The translations under genes were made by a program, and so were the position numbers. Positions 35,110 through 43,522 of a DNA stretch of 49,791 bases are shown one piece after another. The number at the start of each line of letters is the position of its first letter. Position 1 is the stretch's first letter. The notes under the pieces are model-generated. The model ran no database searches, was not told the origin of the DNA, and saw nothing but the letters and a program-made list of their open reading frames with translations. The DNA comes from Chthoniobacteraceae bacterium (GTDB lineage Bacteria > Verrucomicrobiota > Verrucomicrobiia > Chthoniobacterales > Chthoniobacteraceae): the NCBI GenBank assembly GCA_947479475.1, contig CANJZW010000030.1, positions 1 to 49,791 on the forward strand. Reading direction: 5' to 3'.

Positions 35110-35910
35110 TCATCCACCAGCCGCTTGGTACTTACGAACCCCTTGCATCCATAAAAGGCGCGCCGTACACCCCATCATACATACCCAGAAAAACTGCATG
35201 CAAAACCCGCGCTGAAGCGCCACTGGATCAAGGCGCTCCAAGAGTATTTGAACCGGGAAAAAAAGTTCGTAGGGAAAGGGCGTCCACTGGAGAGCGGCCT
35301 GTAGGCGGGGGGAAAGCAGGTCGAGCGGAAAAACATGGCCGCTCAGGAAGTATTCAAAGGAGTAGAGGATAAAAATGAGGGTCGACACCTCCAGAATCCA
35401 GAACGCCAGCATCGCAAGAGAGTAGGCGATGAAAAATTGAAGGAGCGCCGACCCCAAAACCGAGAGCGCAAAAAGAGGCCACGTCAGCGCGCTTTGGGGC
35501 AACTGCAGGTGCTCCCGCAGAATCCAGAGAATGCCGCCTACCACCGGAAGCGTGACCAGCGAATACAAAAACCGGTAGGCCCCAAAGAGAGAAAGACGGT
35601 AGGCCAGATGGTTGATGGGCTTGGTCAGAAGCGCGCTGATTTGGCCCTCCCGGATCTCGGCGGCAATCCGCCACTCGTCCTCCGTAGGGCTTGCCAAATT
35701 GTCCACGACCATCACAGCCACAAAATAAAAGACGATCGCGGACAGGTTGTATTCCGAGAGTCCCGCGCCTTGCTCGCACACGGAGCGCCACACAAAAAAC
35801 GTGCCGATGAGCGGGATGACGCTAAAGAGACTGCGCAGTACAAAATTCCAGCGGTACACAAAGGTATCCTGCAGACCGATGCCGAACACGCGACGGTAGA
35901 CCGCCATCAT
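35110..35910 (-). CDS. ABC-2 type transporter permease (first of two)
   Basis: 266 residues; starts at ATGATG overlapping the pdxA stop by 4 bp (ATGA), so translation is probably coupled. About six membrane helices, e.g. 'SLFSVIPLIGTFFVWRSV', 'LSAIVFYFVAVMVVDNLA', 'FFIAYSLAMLAFWIL', with the family motif 'EIREGQISALLTKPINHLAYRL', matching 'LVRTGKLDVYLTLPVDSQF' in its neighbour. The two are paralogues and likely form the membrane part of one exporter; the ATPase must be encoded elsewhere. Confidence 0.87.
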   Translation of the reverse strand: MMAVYRRVFGIGLQDTFVYRWNFVLRSLFSVIPLIGTFFVWRSVCEQGAGLSEYNLSAIVFYFVAVMVVDNLASPTEDEWRIAAEIREGQISALLTKPINHLAYRLSLFGAYRFLYSLVTLPVVGGILWILREHLQLPQSALTWPLFALSVLGSALLQFFIAYSLAMLAFWILEVSTLIFILYSFEYFLSGHVFPLDLLSPRLQAALQWTPFPYELFFPVQILLERLDPVALQRGFCMQFFWVCMMGCTARLLWMQGVRKYQAAGG

Positions 35911-36809
35911 AGCGCTTTGGGTTGGCCCTTGCGGGCCAGTTCCGCCGCCAGGTTCAAAGCGGCCAGCATGCTTCCGGGATGCGCTTTGCCCTGGCCGGCA
36001 ATTTCGAAGGCCGTGCCGTGGTCAGGGCTGGTCCGGGGAAAGGGCAGTCCCAATGTCACATTCACTCCCTCATGGAACGCGAAAAGTTTGAGGGGTATCA
36101 ACCCCTGATCGTGATACATGCAGACCACCCCGTCGAACTCCCCTTGGGCGGCCCGATAAAAGACGGTGTCGGGCGACCATGGACCGCTGAACACCGCGCG
36201 CCCATCCGCATTGAGTTGCTGCACGCAGGGCGCAATTAACGCGACCTCCTCCCCGCCGAGCAACCCCTCTTCCCCAGCATGAGGGTTGAGACCCGCCACC
36301 GCAATCCGAGGGGCGCCCGCCCGCTCCGTCTGCCGCGTGCGAAGCGCCACAAAATCGGCGAGCTGCAGACCGGTGCGCAGGATCGCCCGGGGAGAAAGAT
36401 TCTCGGGAACCTCGCGGTAGGGGACGTGGGCCGTCACGAGCGCCACGGTGAGAGGGCCGCCGGTCAGACACATCGTGTAGTCCGTGGTCTGGGAACGCTG
36501 CGCAAAAAACTCGGTTTGCCCGGGAAAATGGAAGCCCACTTCGCGCATCCGCGCCTTGTGAATCGGGCCGGTGACTACCGCAGCGTAACGGCCCTCCAGC
36601 AGGCCGCTGGCCGCAGCTTCGAGGGCCTCGAAAGCCGCCTTGGCCCCTTTAATCGTCGGGTGTCCTGGCTGCACCGGCCCGGACGGGCCGACGATCTCAA
36701 ACAAACAGGAGCGATCCAAATCCGGCGACCCCAGCGCCATCCCAGCCACCTCAGGCCCGATGCCCGCAGGATCCCCCACGGTTACGGCAATTCGCAAGGG
36801 GCCAGACAC
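35907..36809 (-). CDS. pdxA: 4-hydroxythreonine-4-phosphate dehydrogenase PdxA
   Basis: 300 residues from the GTG at 36809, two bases after the upstream stop; the longer frame (to 36857) would overlap the SurA-like gene by 45 bp. N-terminal 'RIAVTVGDPAGIGPEVAG', 'YAAVVTGPIHKARMREVGFHFPGQTEFFA', 'GLNPHAGEEGLLGGEE', 'YHDQGLIPLKLFAFHEGVN' and 'LPFPRTSPDHGTAFEIAGQG' are the PdxA motifs including the metal-binding histidines. Catalyses an NAD-dependent step in pyridoxal phosphate synthesis. The surA-pdxA adjacency is known from many Gram-negative bacteria. Confidence 0.95.
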   Translation of the reverse strand: MSGPLRIAVTVGDPAGIGPEVAGMALGSPDLDRSCLFEIVGPSGPVQPGHPTIKGAKAAFEALEAAASGLLEGRYAAVVTGPIHKARMREVGFHFPGQTEFFAQRSQTTDYTMCLTGGPLTVALVTAHVPYREVPENLSPRAILRTGLQLADFVALRTRQTERAGAPRIAVAGLNPHAGEEGLLGGEEVALIAPCVQQLNADGRAVFSGPWSPDTVFYRAAQGEFDGVVCMYHDQGLIPLKLFAFHEGVNVTLGLPFPRTSPDHGTAFEIAGQGKAHPGSMLAALNLAAELARKGQPKAL

Positions 36810-36811
36810 GG

Positions 36812-37885
36812 TTAGAAAATCTTGACGTAGGCCTTCTTCCGGAGTTTCGCGATCCACTCGTCCTGGGCCTTCTGACGCTCCTGTCCCAACATGACTTTTT
36901 CCACGATGTCTCGCGATTCTTCAAACCCCTGTACCACGCGCGGCTTTTTGGCTTCGCAAAAAAGGAGGTAGGCGGTGTTGCCAATAAATACAGGTTTGCT
37001 CGTCTGGCCCGGCTTGAGGCCCGTCGCAGCCTTCGAAAGGGTTTCATTCAGCGTGCCTGCCTGCACCCAGCCCCAGTCGCCCCCGCTCTCTGCTGTGTTG
37101 TCCTCCGAGTAAAGCTTGGCCAAATCGGCAAACTTGGCGCCGCCCGCCACCCTTTGGCGGATTTCCTCCAAAAAGCGCTGCCGCTGTTCGGGAGAACCCT
37201 TGTCGTTGGAGCGCAGGATGATCATCCGCAGTTGAATCTGTTCTTCCGTCGTGAACTCCGGCAGGTGCTCCTTGTAAAAGCTCTTTAACTTTTCCAAAGG
37301 CACCACCGGGGTGCTTTTGACCGCCTGCTGGCGCATGCTCTGCACGATGATCTTGTCCATCTCGTCCTTCCGGAAACGCTCGATCGTCAGCCCGAAGGCC
37401 GCGAGTTTCCGCGCAAAAGCCGCGCGGTCTCCGTTGTGCTCCTCCCGGATGATCGTCGCGATGCGGTCCTCAATCAAATACGGCGGCAGCTGGAAACCCT
37501 TTTCCTTAAAGTACTGCAGAATGAGCTGCCGATTGATGAGCTCTTCAATGGCCTCTGTTCGGATCTTTTTAATTTTTTCACCAAGTTCTGCACCCTGAAA
37601 CTGTTCGGATATCGCTCGCTCCTTGGCGCCTACCAGTTCGCGAACCTGCGAAAAAGTGACAGGCTGGTCGTTCACCACCGCCGCCACCCCGTCTAGAACT
37701 TCCTGTCCCGATGCAAGCTGGGTGGATAGAACACACACCAGAGGCAGCAAAACCGCCAGGGAGGCGGACATGAAGCGGCCGAGGCGCACGAAGCGGCCGA
37801 TCCCGGGGCCGGAAAGGACAGGCAAAGGGGTGTGAGCAAAGGCGGAAAGCGGTTGAGCGGAAGGCCGGCAGTTGGGGAAAGTCAT
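36812..37885 (-). CDS. SurA-like periplasmic peptidyl-prolyl isomerase (parvulin)
   Basis: 357 residues from ATG 37885; an internal Met at residue 39 (37771) just before 'SASLAVLLPLVCVLSTQLASGQ' is an alternative start for the signal peptide. N-terminal chaperone part: 'VLDGVAAVVNDQPVTFSQVREL' and 'EELINRQLILQYFKEKGFQLP' are SurA-like. A single parvulin domain lies near residues 210-310: 'EEQIQLRMIILRSND', 'FADLAKLYSEDNTAESGGDWGWVQAG', 'KPVFIGNTAYLLFCEAK'. SurA of E. coli has two parvulin domains; one is common elsewhere. It escorts outer-membrane proteins through the periplasm, and may serve large barrels such as the autotransporter here. First gene of the operon with pdxA and two permeases. 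Confidence 0.9.
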   Translation of the reverse strand: MTFPNCRPSAQPLSAFAHTPLPVLSGPGIGRFVRLGRFMSASLAVLLPLVCVLSTQLASGQEVLDGVAAVVNDQPVTFSQVRELVGAKERAISEQFQGAELGEKIKKIRTEAIEELINRQLILQYFKEKGFQLPPYLIEDRIATIIREEHNGDRAAFARKLAAFGLTIERFRKDEMDKIIVQSMRQQAVKSTPVVPLEKLKSFYKEHLPEFTTEEQIQLRMIILRSNDKGSPEQRQRFLEEIRQRVAGGAKFADLAKLYSEDNTAESGGDWGWVQAGTLNETLSKAATGLKPGQTSKPVFIGNTAYLLFCEAKKPRVVQGFEESRDIVEKVMLGQERQKAQDEWIAKLRKKAYVKIF

Positions 37886-37970
37886 GGCAACAGGCGGGAA
37901 TTTATTTGCTCTCTAAAGTAAGGCCCATCAAGCGCAAGTCAAGGGAGCCAGAGAGGCCCCCTCAAACGAA

Positions 37971-39254
37971 TCAGGGGTTTTTCGTTTCCTCCAGCCGAAT
38001 GGAGGCCGAGCGACCGTGTGCATCCAGCCCCTCCAGGGCGCTAAACGCCTCAATAATGGGCAACGACTTTTGCAGCGCAGCCCTGTCCATCTTCACCCAA
38101 CTCGTGCGGCGCTGAAACATATCCGCCATCAGTCCCGGGAAGGATTTTCCGCCTCCTCCCGTGGGAAGCGTGTGGCTCGGACCGGCCATGAAATCCCCCG
38201 CCGCAACCGGCGAATAAGCCCCCAAGAAAAGGGCCCCTGCAGAGTGAATTTCCTCAGCCGTCGCCTCCGGATCGGCGGTCAAAATGGCGCAGTGCTCTGG
38301 AGCGTACGCGTTGCAAAGGCGGATCGCTTCCGCCATGTCCTCGACCAGGATGAGGTAAGCTCCGGCGGCGAGGACTCCCTCAAGATGCTCCCTGCGGCTC
38401 AGGCTCATCGTTTGTGACTGGATCTCAGCGTGTACCGCAGCAAGCAGCGCCGGACTGGTCGTGACAAACACAATCCCGCTCCCCTTTCCATGCTCCGCCT
38501 GCGCTAGAAGCTCCGCGGCGGCCCAAGCGGCATTTGCCGTTCCGTCCGCCAGGACCAGCACCTCGCTCGGTCCCGGCAACAAATCAATCGACACCTCCCC
38601 GAAAACCTGGCGCTTGGCCTCCACCACGTAAGCATTGCCTGGGCCCGCGATTTTTTGCACTCCCCGGATGCTCTGGGTCCCGTAGGCCAGGGCCGCGATG
38701 GCTTGAGCGCCCCCAATCTTGTAGACTTCCGTCGCCCCTGCGTACTCCAGGGCGAAAAGAAGCGCGTCGTTGATTTTTCCGGAGGCATCCGCCGGCGTGG
38801 TCACGACGATCTCAGGCACACCAGCCGCCGCCGCCAAGGTCACCGTCATAATCGCCGTGGAGATCAGCGGCGCTGTTCCCCCTGGCACGTAAATCCCGAC
38901 CCGTTCAAACGGCGAAAACCGCTCACCGGTAATCCCACCCTGCGCGTTCCGTATCTCCCAGTTTTTGCGCAGTGATTTCTTTGCAAACTTTAGGACGTTT
39001 CGGTGCGCCTTTGCCACCGCACTGCGCGTTGCAGCGGCTACCGCAGCCTTCCTCGTCTCCAGCAGCCCATCCAGCGGCAGGCGCGGTCCCCCAAACCGTT
39101 CCGTGTAACGGACCACCGCCTCATCCCCTTTTTCCCGGACATCCCTCAGAATCTCACGGACTGTGTTCTCCACACCCGCTTGCGGAATGGCCTTCCGAAG
39201 CAGCTTTTTCAGCGCCCCGGCAAAGCTTGAATCGGTGTAGCGAAGGATTTCCAT
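37971..39254 (-). CDS. hisD: Histidinol dehydrogenase HisD
   Basis: 427 residues, usual length. Motifs: 'GIYVPGGTAPLISTAIMTVTLAAAAGV', 'YKIGGAQAIAALAYGTQSI', 'KIAGPGNAYVVEAKRQVFGEVSIDLLPGPSEVLVLAD', metal/catalytic 'AQAEHGKGSG' (Gln and His) and 'YAPEHCAILT' (Glu-His). Last two steps of histidine synthesis: oxidation of L-histidinol to histidine with NAD and zinc. Other his genes are not adjacent. The deoxyhypusine-synthase-like gene lies 39 bp upstream on the same strand. Confidence 0.96.
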   Translation of the reverse strand: MEILRYTDSSFAGALKKLLRKAIPQAGVENTVREILRDVREKGDEAVVRYTERFGGPRLPLDGLLETRKAAVAAATRSAVAKAHRNVLKFAKKSLRKNWEIRNAQGGITGERFSPFERVGIYVPGGTAPLISTAIMTVTLAAAAGVPEIVVTTPADASGKINDALLFALEYAGATEVYKIGGAQAIAALAYGTQSIRGVQKIAGPGNAYVVEAKRQVFGEVSIDLLPGPSEVLVLADGTANAAWAAAELLAQAEHGKGSGIVFVTTSPALLAAVHAEIQSQTMSLSRREHLEGVLAAGAYLILVEDMAEAIRLCNAYAPEHCAILTADPEATAEEIHSAGALFLGAYSPVAAGDFMAGPSHTLPTGGGGKSFPGLMADMFQRRTSWVKMDRAALQKSLPIIEAFSALEGLDAHGRSASIRLEETKNP

Positions 39255-39293
39255 GGAACTGTATGGTGTCGGCCTTGGGTGTGCGAACCCCGC

Positions 39294-40535
39294 CTAGCGC
39301 TTCGCAGCCTTCTGCTGACCCGCAGGCACCGCCTTTTGCTTGGCGCGTGCTGTCCCAGTCACGGAGCGACCGGACCGGCCCTTTTTCGCAGCCGGTGCTT
39401 TTTTCTTGGCCGAGCTCGAGAGGTCGGTCCGGTGTTCGATTTTCTCAACCGTCCCGTGTTTGAGATATTGGGAGCGGATCGCCTCCAGCATGGCATCCCG
39501 GCGTTTGTATAGGCGTTTGAGCGGGCGGGGTTCCACACGGTCCAGCGCGTAGGCCGTCAGCATGGGTAATGTGATGGTCGAGTCGGCATAACAAACCACG
39601 CAATCGGGAAGGGTGTCCGGATCGATTTTACCCCAACTGACGGCCTCCGCCGGCGTGGCCCCAGAAAGTCCCCCCGTGTCAGGACGAGCGTCCGTGCACT
39701 GCAAAAAATAGTCGTGCCCGCGCTCTTCAATACCCATGACTTCTTGGATTTGAGGCTCGGTCTGGAGCATAAAGTTTTTAGGAGAGCCGCCGCCAAGGAT
39801 AAAAACGCTGGAGGTTTGCCCCGAGGATTTTGCGTCGTAAACAATCGCTGCCGTTTGGTTCACATCGCGGTTCACATCCATCTGCAGCTTGGAGCCGCGC
39901 ATGGACATGGCGGCCACGTTCATGCCGATGGAACTGTCGCCGGGGGAACTGGTGAAAACCGGCACTCCGTACTGATAGGCAGCGCTCAGCATGCTTGTCT
40001 CGTGAAGCCCCAGCTGCACCTCCCGTTCATAGACATACTTGCCCAGCCGATAGTGAAACTCATCCGTCCCCATGGTCTTCTGAAACTCCTTGCCTTGAAT
40101 CACCTGGCGCACAAAGGCATCCGTGTCCAACAGGACATCGTAGTCAAATAGCACATCGTAGATGCGAATCACCCCGTCCTTGCGCAGGACGACGTCATCC
40201 AAGAAGGGAGACCCAGCAAACAAATGCATCCCCAAACCAAAATGCAGGTCGTGATAGAGATTCGCGCCCGTGGAGATAATCCAGTCTACAAAACCTGCCT
40301 TCATGAGCGGCACGATCGCCGCCCGTCCCAAGCCGGCAGGAGTCAGCGCGCCGGTAAGGGAGAGCCCCACGGTCCCGTTGTTTGCGAGCATCTTCTGGGT
40401 TAGAAGCCGGCAGGCTTCCGCAAGACGACCCCCGTTGTACGCCTTAAAAGCGCCATCAATTAAGTCGGATGCTTTCATGCCAGGCGTGATGGGTGTGGGC
40501 AACAGACGGGGAAATTTTTTGTTCAGCGAACTCAT
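39294..40535 (-). CDS. Deoxyhypusine synthase-like protein with basic C-terminal tail
   Basis: 413 residues. The core (about 1-370) matches deoxyhypusine/homospermidine synthase-like proteins: '[19 protein letters not shown]', '[21 protein letters not shown]', '[19 protein letters not shown]', and the active-site region '[14 protein letters not shown]' with the Lys that in eukaryotic DHS forms the covalent intermediate. The last ~40 residues are a Lys/Ala/Arg-rich tail ('[18 protein letters not shown]...'), resembling histone-H1-like tails and not part of the enzyme fold. Bacteria lack eIF5A, so the family may act in polyamine metabolism; the real substrate is uncertain. Precedes hisD by 39 bp; divergent from the sigma factor. 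Confidence 0.85.
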   Translation of the reverse strand: MSSLNKKFPRLLPTPITPGMKASDLIDGAFKAYNGGRLAEACRLLTQKMLANNGTVGLSLTGALTPAGLGRAAIVPLMKAGFVDWIISTGANLYHDLHFGLGMHLFAGSPFLDDVVLRKDGVIRIYDVLFDYDVLLDTDAFVRQVIQGKEFQKTMGTDEFHYRLGKYVYEREVQLGLHETSMLSAAYQYGVPVFTSSPGDSSIGMNVAAMSMRGSKLQMDVNRDVNQTAAIVYDAKSSGQTSSVFILGGGSPKNFMLQTEPQIQEVMGIEERGHDYFLQCTDARPDTGGLSGATPAEAVSWGKIDPDTLPDCVVCYADSTITLPMLTAYALDRVEPRPLKRLYKRRDAMLEAIRSQYLKHGTVEKIEHRTDLSSSAKKKAPAAKKGRSGRSVTGTARAKQKAVPAGQQKAAKR

Positions 40536-40663
40536 AAAGATAGGGGCTGGTGAGGGTGGAAGCCTAATGGATGCGCCATCCGGGTCAATGCCAGCTCACC
40601 CTGAGTGGTGCTCTGGGGTTCTTCCTCAAAACTTTTGGCAGTCTCCTTTCCGTAGTTAAGAGT

Positions 40664-41803
40664 ATGAAGGGCAGACGAAAGGCGGGAACAGGCAAGGGAA
40701 TCGGCAAGGGAATCGGCAAGGGAATCGGCAAAATATACGACGGCTCCGGGACGGGAACGGAGGTCGCACCGCCGGAGGGCTGTCCGCCACCAACCCCAGT
40801 GGGGGGCTTTCCACCAAACCCGACGGTCTCTCTCCAAACAGCGCCCGAGCTGGAATCTGGGTCCACGGTTGATTCCCACGCGTCCCACCCCGTACGGCCT
40901 CCGGCCGAGGACCTTGTGCCTCTTTCACGGGCGCTTCCACAGATCCAGACCGAAGCGGCTCCGCCACTGCCTCCACCGCCTGTCCACCGGGATGCTGTTC
41001 CGCTGGAGGGTGCCTTTCGAGCTGGAGTGAATGAGGATCCGGCCAAAGACCCTCCGTGCGCACCGCGTGATCCGCGTGATCCGCGTGATCCGCGTGATCC
41101 ATGCGAGACCGCAATTTCTTGGCAAGACCGGACGGCGTCTTTCCCTCCGGGTGAGGACGGCAAAGCCTCGAACGGGAACGGCGTTGAGTCAGGAATGGAA
41201 CCCGACGAAAGCCTCTTGAAACGTCTTCGCGATGGCGAGGAGGGGGCGCTAGGCCCTCTCTGGAGCCGGTATGCCGCGCTGCTTTACTCCCAGGCCCTCG
41301 GTGTACTGCACAACCCCACCGAAGCTGAGGACGTCGTGGCAGAGGTCTTTTCCGAGGTGTGGCGGCGGGCGGCCGGGTACCATCCTGAAAGGGCGCGCCC
41401 CGTTGCCTGGCTGGTCACGCTGGTGCGCCGCCGGTCGATTGACCGGCTCCGGGAGCGCCGCAGCTACGAAAAGGCCGGGATGCGTTTGGCCATGGAGAGC
41501 GAAGGCAATCAGGAGTATGGAAATTCGAACGGAGACGAACCCCACGGTGACGGTGTAGAGGAACAAGTCCACCTCTCGGAACTCCGCGCGCTGCTTGAGC
41601 AGGCGTTGCGGTATTTGCCTGAACGGCAGCGCGAAACAGTCTGCATGGTCTATTTCCACGGGCTGACCCAAAAGGAGATTTCGGCCCGGACGAGCACCCC
41701 CTTGGGCACGGTCAAGACAAGGCTGGAGCTGGGGCTGCGCAAAATGCGGGAGCGCATCCGGGGGACGCGCCTCCGTTCCTTGGCGCAGGACAGGGGGCCG
41801 TAG
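40664..41803 (+). CDS. ECF-type RNA polymerase sigma factor with long repeat-containing N-terminal extension
   Basis: 379 residues from ATG 40664. The last ~200 residues (from M at 41195) are a normal ECF sigma factor: region 2 'NPTEAEDVVAEVFSEVWRR' and 'RPVAWLVTLVRRRSIDRLRER', then region 4 'LPERQRETVCMVYFHGLTQKEISARTSTPLGTVKTRLELGLRKMR'. The first ~178 residues are Pro/Gly/Asp-rich low complexity with two DNA repeats (GKGI and RDP units). I chose the long form because the frame stays open with gene-like codon use, but a start at 41195 would give a standard ~200-residue protein; neither has a good ribosome site. No anti-sigma gene follows. Directs RNA polymerase to an unknown regulon. Confidence 0.75.
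   Translation: MKGRRKAGTGKGIGKGIGKGIGKIYDGSGTGTEVAPPEGCPPPTPVGGFPPNPTVSLQTAPELESGSTVDSHASHPVRPPAEDLVPLSRALPQIQTEAAPPLPPPPVHRDAVPLEGAFRAGVNEDPAKDPPCAPRDPRDPRDPRDPCETAISWQDRTASFPPGEDGKASNGNGVESGMEPDESLLKRLRDGEEGALGPLWSRYAALLYSQALGVLHNPTEAEDVVAEVFSEVWRRAAGYHPERARPVAWLVTLVRRRSIDRLRERRSYEKAGMRLAMESEGNQEYGNSNGDEPHGDGVEEQVHLSELRALLEQALRYLPERQRETVCMVYFHGLTQKEISARTSTPLGTVKTRLELGLRKMRERIRGTRLRSLAQDRGP
40691..40732 (+). repeat. 12-bp tandem repeat (GGCAAGGGAATC, 3.5 copies)
   Basis: Exact copies at 40691-40702, 40703-40714 and 40715-40726 plus a partial copy. In the sigma-factor frame they encode repeated G-K-G-I. Confidence 0.9.
41063..41098 (+). repeat. 9-bp tandem repeat (CCGCGTGAT, 4 copies)
   Basis: Four exact copies, in frame with the sigma factor, encoding P-R-D four times. 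Upstream of the sigma-70 domains. Confidence 0.9.
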
Positions 41804-41920
41804 CGGGGCAACGGCGGGTCAGCCCGGTGCTCCCCGGCGTGGTTCTGAGGACGGCGCCAGAGCTTCCTGGGGAAACCCGGCCCGACCGAATGAATGCGAT
41901 GGACGAAATAACCATTATCC

Positions 41921-41936
41921 GCAGGGTGGGCCCTGC
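41921..41936. terminator. Hairpin between converging sigma factor and DUF1552 genes
   Basis: GCAGGG (41921-41926) pairs with CCCTGC (41931-41936) around a 4-base loop. No T-tract; weak candidate in the 142-bp gap. Confidence 0.35.
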
Positions 41937-41945
41937 TTGGGCGGG

Positions 41946-43310
41946 CTATACCCCTTGCAGCACGCCGGTGGAGTCGCCTAGGCGGTCGGCTTGGATTCCC
42001 ATGCGCTCAAGCAAGCTCATGTACAAATTGGTCATGGGCACGGGTTGGGCAAAGGCAAGGTGCTGGTCCGGGGCGAGAGAGCCGCCGCCGCTTCCGGCGA
42101 GGATCACGGGGAGGTTGTCGTGTGCGTGGCGGTTAGCGTCCGAGAGACCGCTGCAATAGACGATCATGGAGTTTTCCAAGAGGGAGCGGCCGTTGGTTTC
42201 CTTGGTGTCGCGAAGGCGGCCAAGGAAGTAGGCGAATTGCTCCATGTAAAACCGGTCGATCCGAGCGATCTGCGCCATTTTAGCGGCGTCATTTTGGTGG
42301 TGGGAGAGCTCGTGGTGGCCAGAGGAGACGCCGATTTCATTGAAATTCCGGTTGCTGCCGTCATGCGCCATCAAAAAGGTGGCTACCCGCGTTGCATCCG
42401 TCTCGAACGCAAGCGCCAGCATATCAAACATGAGTTTGATGTGGTCAGAATAGTTTTGAGGAATGCCCGTGGGTGCCGGAGTGCTTGGCGCTTGGGGGAG
42501 CCCGAACTTTTCAGCCTGCTGAATGCGCCTCTCGATTTCACGGACCCCGGTGAGGTATTCGTCAAGTTTGCGCTGGTCGCTTTTGCCCAGCTGCGCCTGA
42601 AGCGAGGCGGCATCCTGCATTAAAAAATCGAGGAGCGAATGATCCCGCGCTTTTGCACGTTCCGCCGCCCCACTGCCATTCCGGCCCAAATCCCTTCCAA
42701 ACAGGCGTTCAAATACCATGCGAGGGTTGGATTCCGGCGCAATTGGCTGATTTTCGGAACGCCAGGAGAGGTTAAATTGGTACGCACAGGAATACCCCGA
42801 ATCGCAAGTGCCCGACTGCCTAACCCCATCGCAGGAAAGTTCCAGAGAGGAAAAACGGGTGCGGCCGTCCAATTGACGGGCAGCAACTTGGTCCACCGAA
42901 ACCCCGGCCCGAATATCAATGCCCGCCGTTTTCTTCGGTCTTGCCCCAGTGAGGATCGTCGCCGTGGCCCGCGCGTGATCCCCGCCGCCATCCCCCCCGG
43001 CCCGGCCGTGCTGGTGTTCGAGACCCGAGACCACCTGAAAGTCGCCCCGGAATCCTTCTAGCGGCTGCATGGTTTCGTTGATCTGGAGGTCCCGGCCGAC
43101 ATTTTTGGGCGTCCATCGGTCTACGATCACGCCGTTAGGGACGTAAACGAAGGCCATTCGCAGGGGGTCTCCCGCTGCGGTAAGACCCGGGCCCTTCGCC
43201 ACTGAAGATGCCGAAGCAATCCTCGGAAGCAGGGACTCAAACACGGGGAGACCCAGAAGAAAACCGGCGCTCTGCAGAAAAGAGCGGCGAGAGACATGCG
43301 GTGTTTTCAT
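41946..43310 (-). CDS. DUF1552 protein, Tat-exported
   Basis: 454 residues from ATG 43310, which begins a Tat signal (MKTPHVSRRSFLQSAGFLLG); the frame is open 8 codons upstream. DUF1552 features: 'RMAFVYVPNGVIVDRWTP', 'FQVVSGLEHQHGRAGGDGGGDHARATATILTG', 'SVDQVAARQLDGRTRFSSLELSCD', 'NLSWRSENQPIAPESNPRMVFERLFG' and 'NSMIVYCSGLSDANRHAHDNLPVILAG'. It has a sulfatase-like arrangement related to DUF1501; the reaction is unknown. In Planctomycetes and Verrucomicrobiota it usually sits beside a DUF1592/DUF1587 cytochrome-type gene; none is next to it here. Next gene upstream is a flagellin. Confidence 0.9.
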   Translation of the reverse strand: MKTPHVSRRSFLQSAGFLLGLPVFESLLPRIASASSVAKGPGLTAAGDPLRMAFVYVPNGVIVDRWTPKNVGRDLQINETMQPLEGFRGDFQVVSGLEHQHGRAGGDGGGDHARATATILTGARPKKTAGIDIRAGVSVDQVAARQLDGRTRFSSLELSCDGVRQSGTCDSGYSCAYQFNLSWRSENQPIAPESNPRMVFERLFGRDLGRNGSGAAERAKARDHSLLDFLMQDAASLQAQLGKSDQRKLDEYLTGVREIERRIQQAEKFGLPQAPSTPAPTGIPQNYSDHIKLMFDMLALAFETDATRVATFLMAHDGSNRNFNEIGVSSGHHELSHHQNDAAKMAQIARIDRFYMEQFAYFLGRLRDTKETNGRSLLENSMIVYCSGLSDANRHAHDNLPVILAGSGGGSLAPDQHLAFAQPVPMTNLYMSLLERMGIQADRLGDSTGVLQGV

Positions 43311-43522
43311 TAGACAGTTTGGAAAGACCCTCACAGGAGCGCGGGCCTGGTAAAGACCTTCAAAGCAAGGCCCTCTAGCCCCGCCGGAGGCCCTTCCTTC
43401 AAGCTAACCCATGTCCGGGCGTTTCATTAGCCAAAAAGCACTTTGAGGAATGGAGGAGCAGCGATGCAATCCCTCCCTCCCGAGCGAGAGCCCCGCCCGC
43501 GAGCCTCAGGAACCTACTCGCC

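Noticed and set aside
40585..41163. Minus-strand frame opposite the sigma factor extension
   Set aside because: Its repeats (RGSRGSRGS) mirror those of the plus strand and it has no recognisable domain; the plus frame continues into a real sigma factor.
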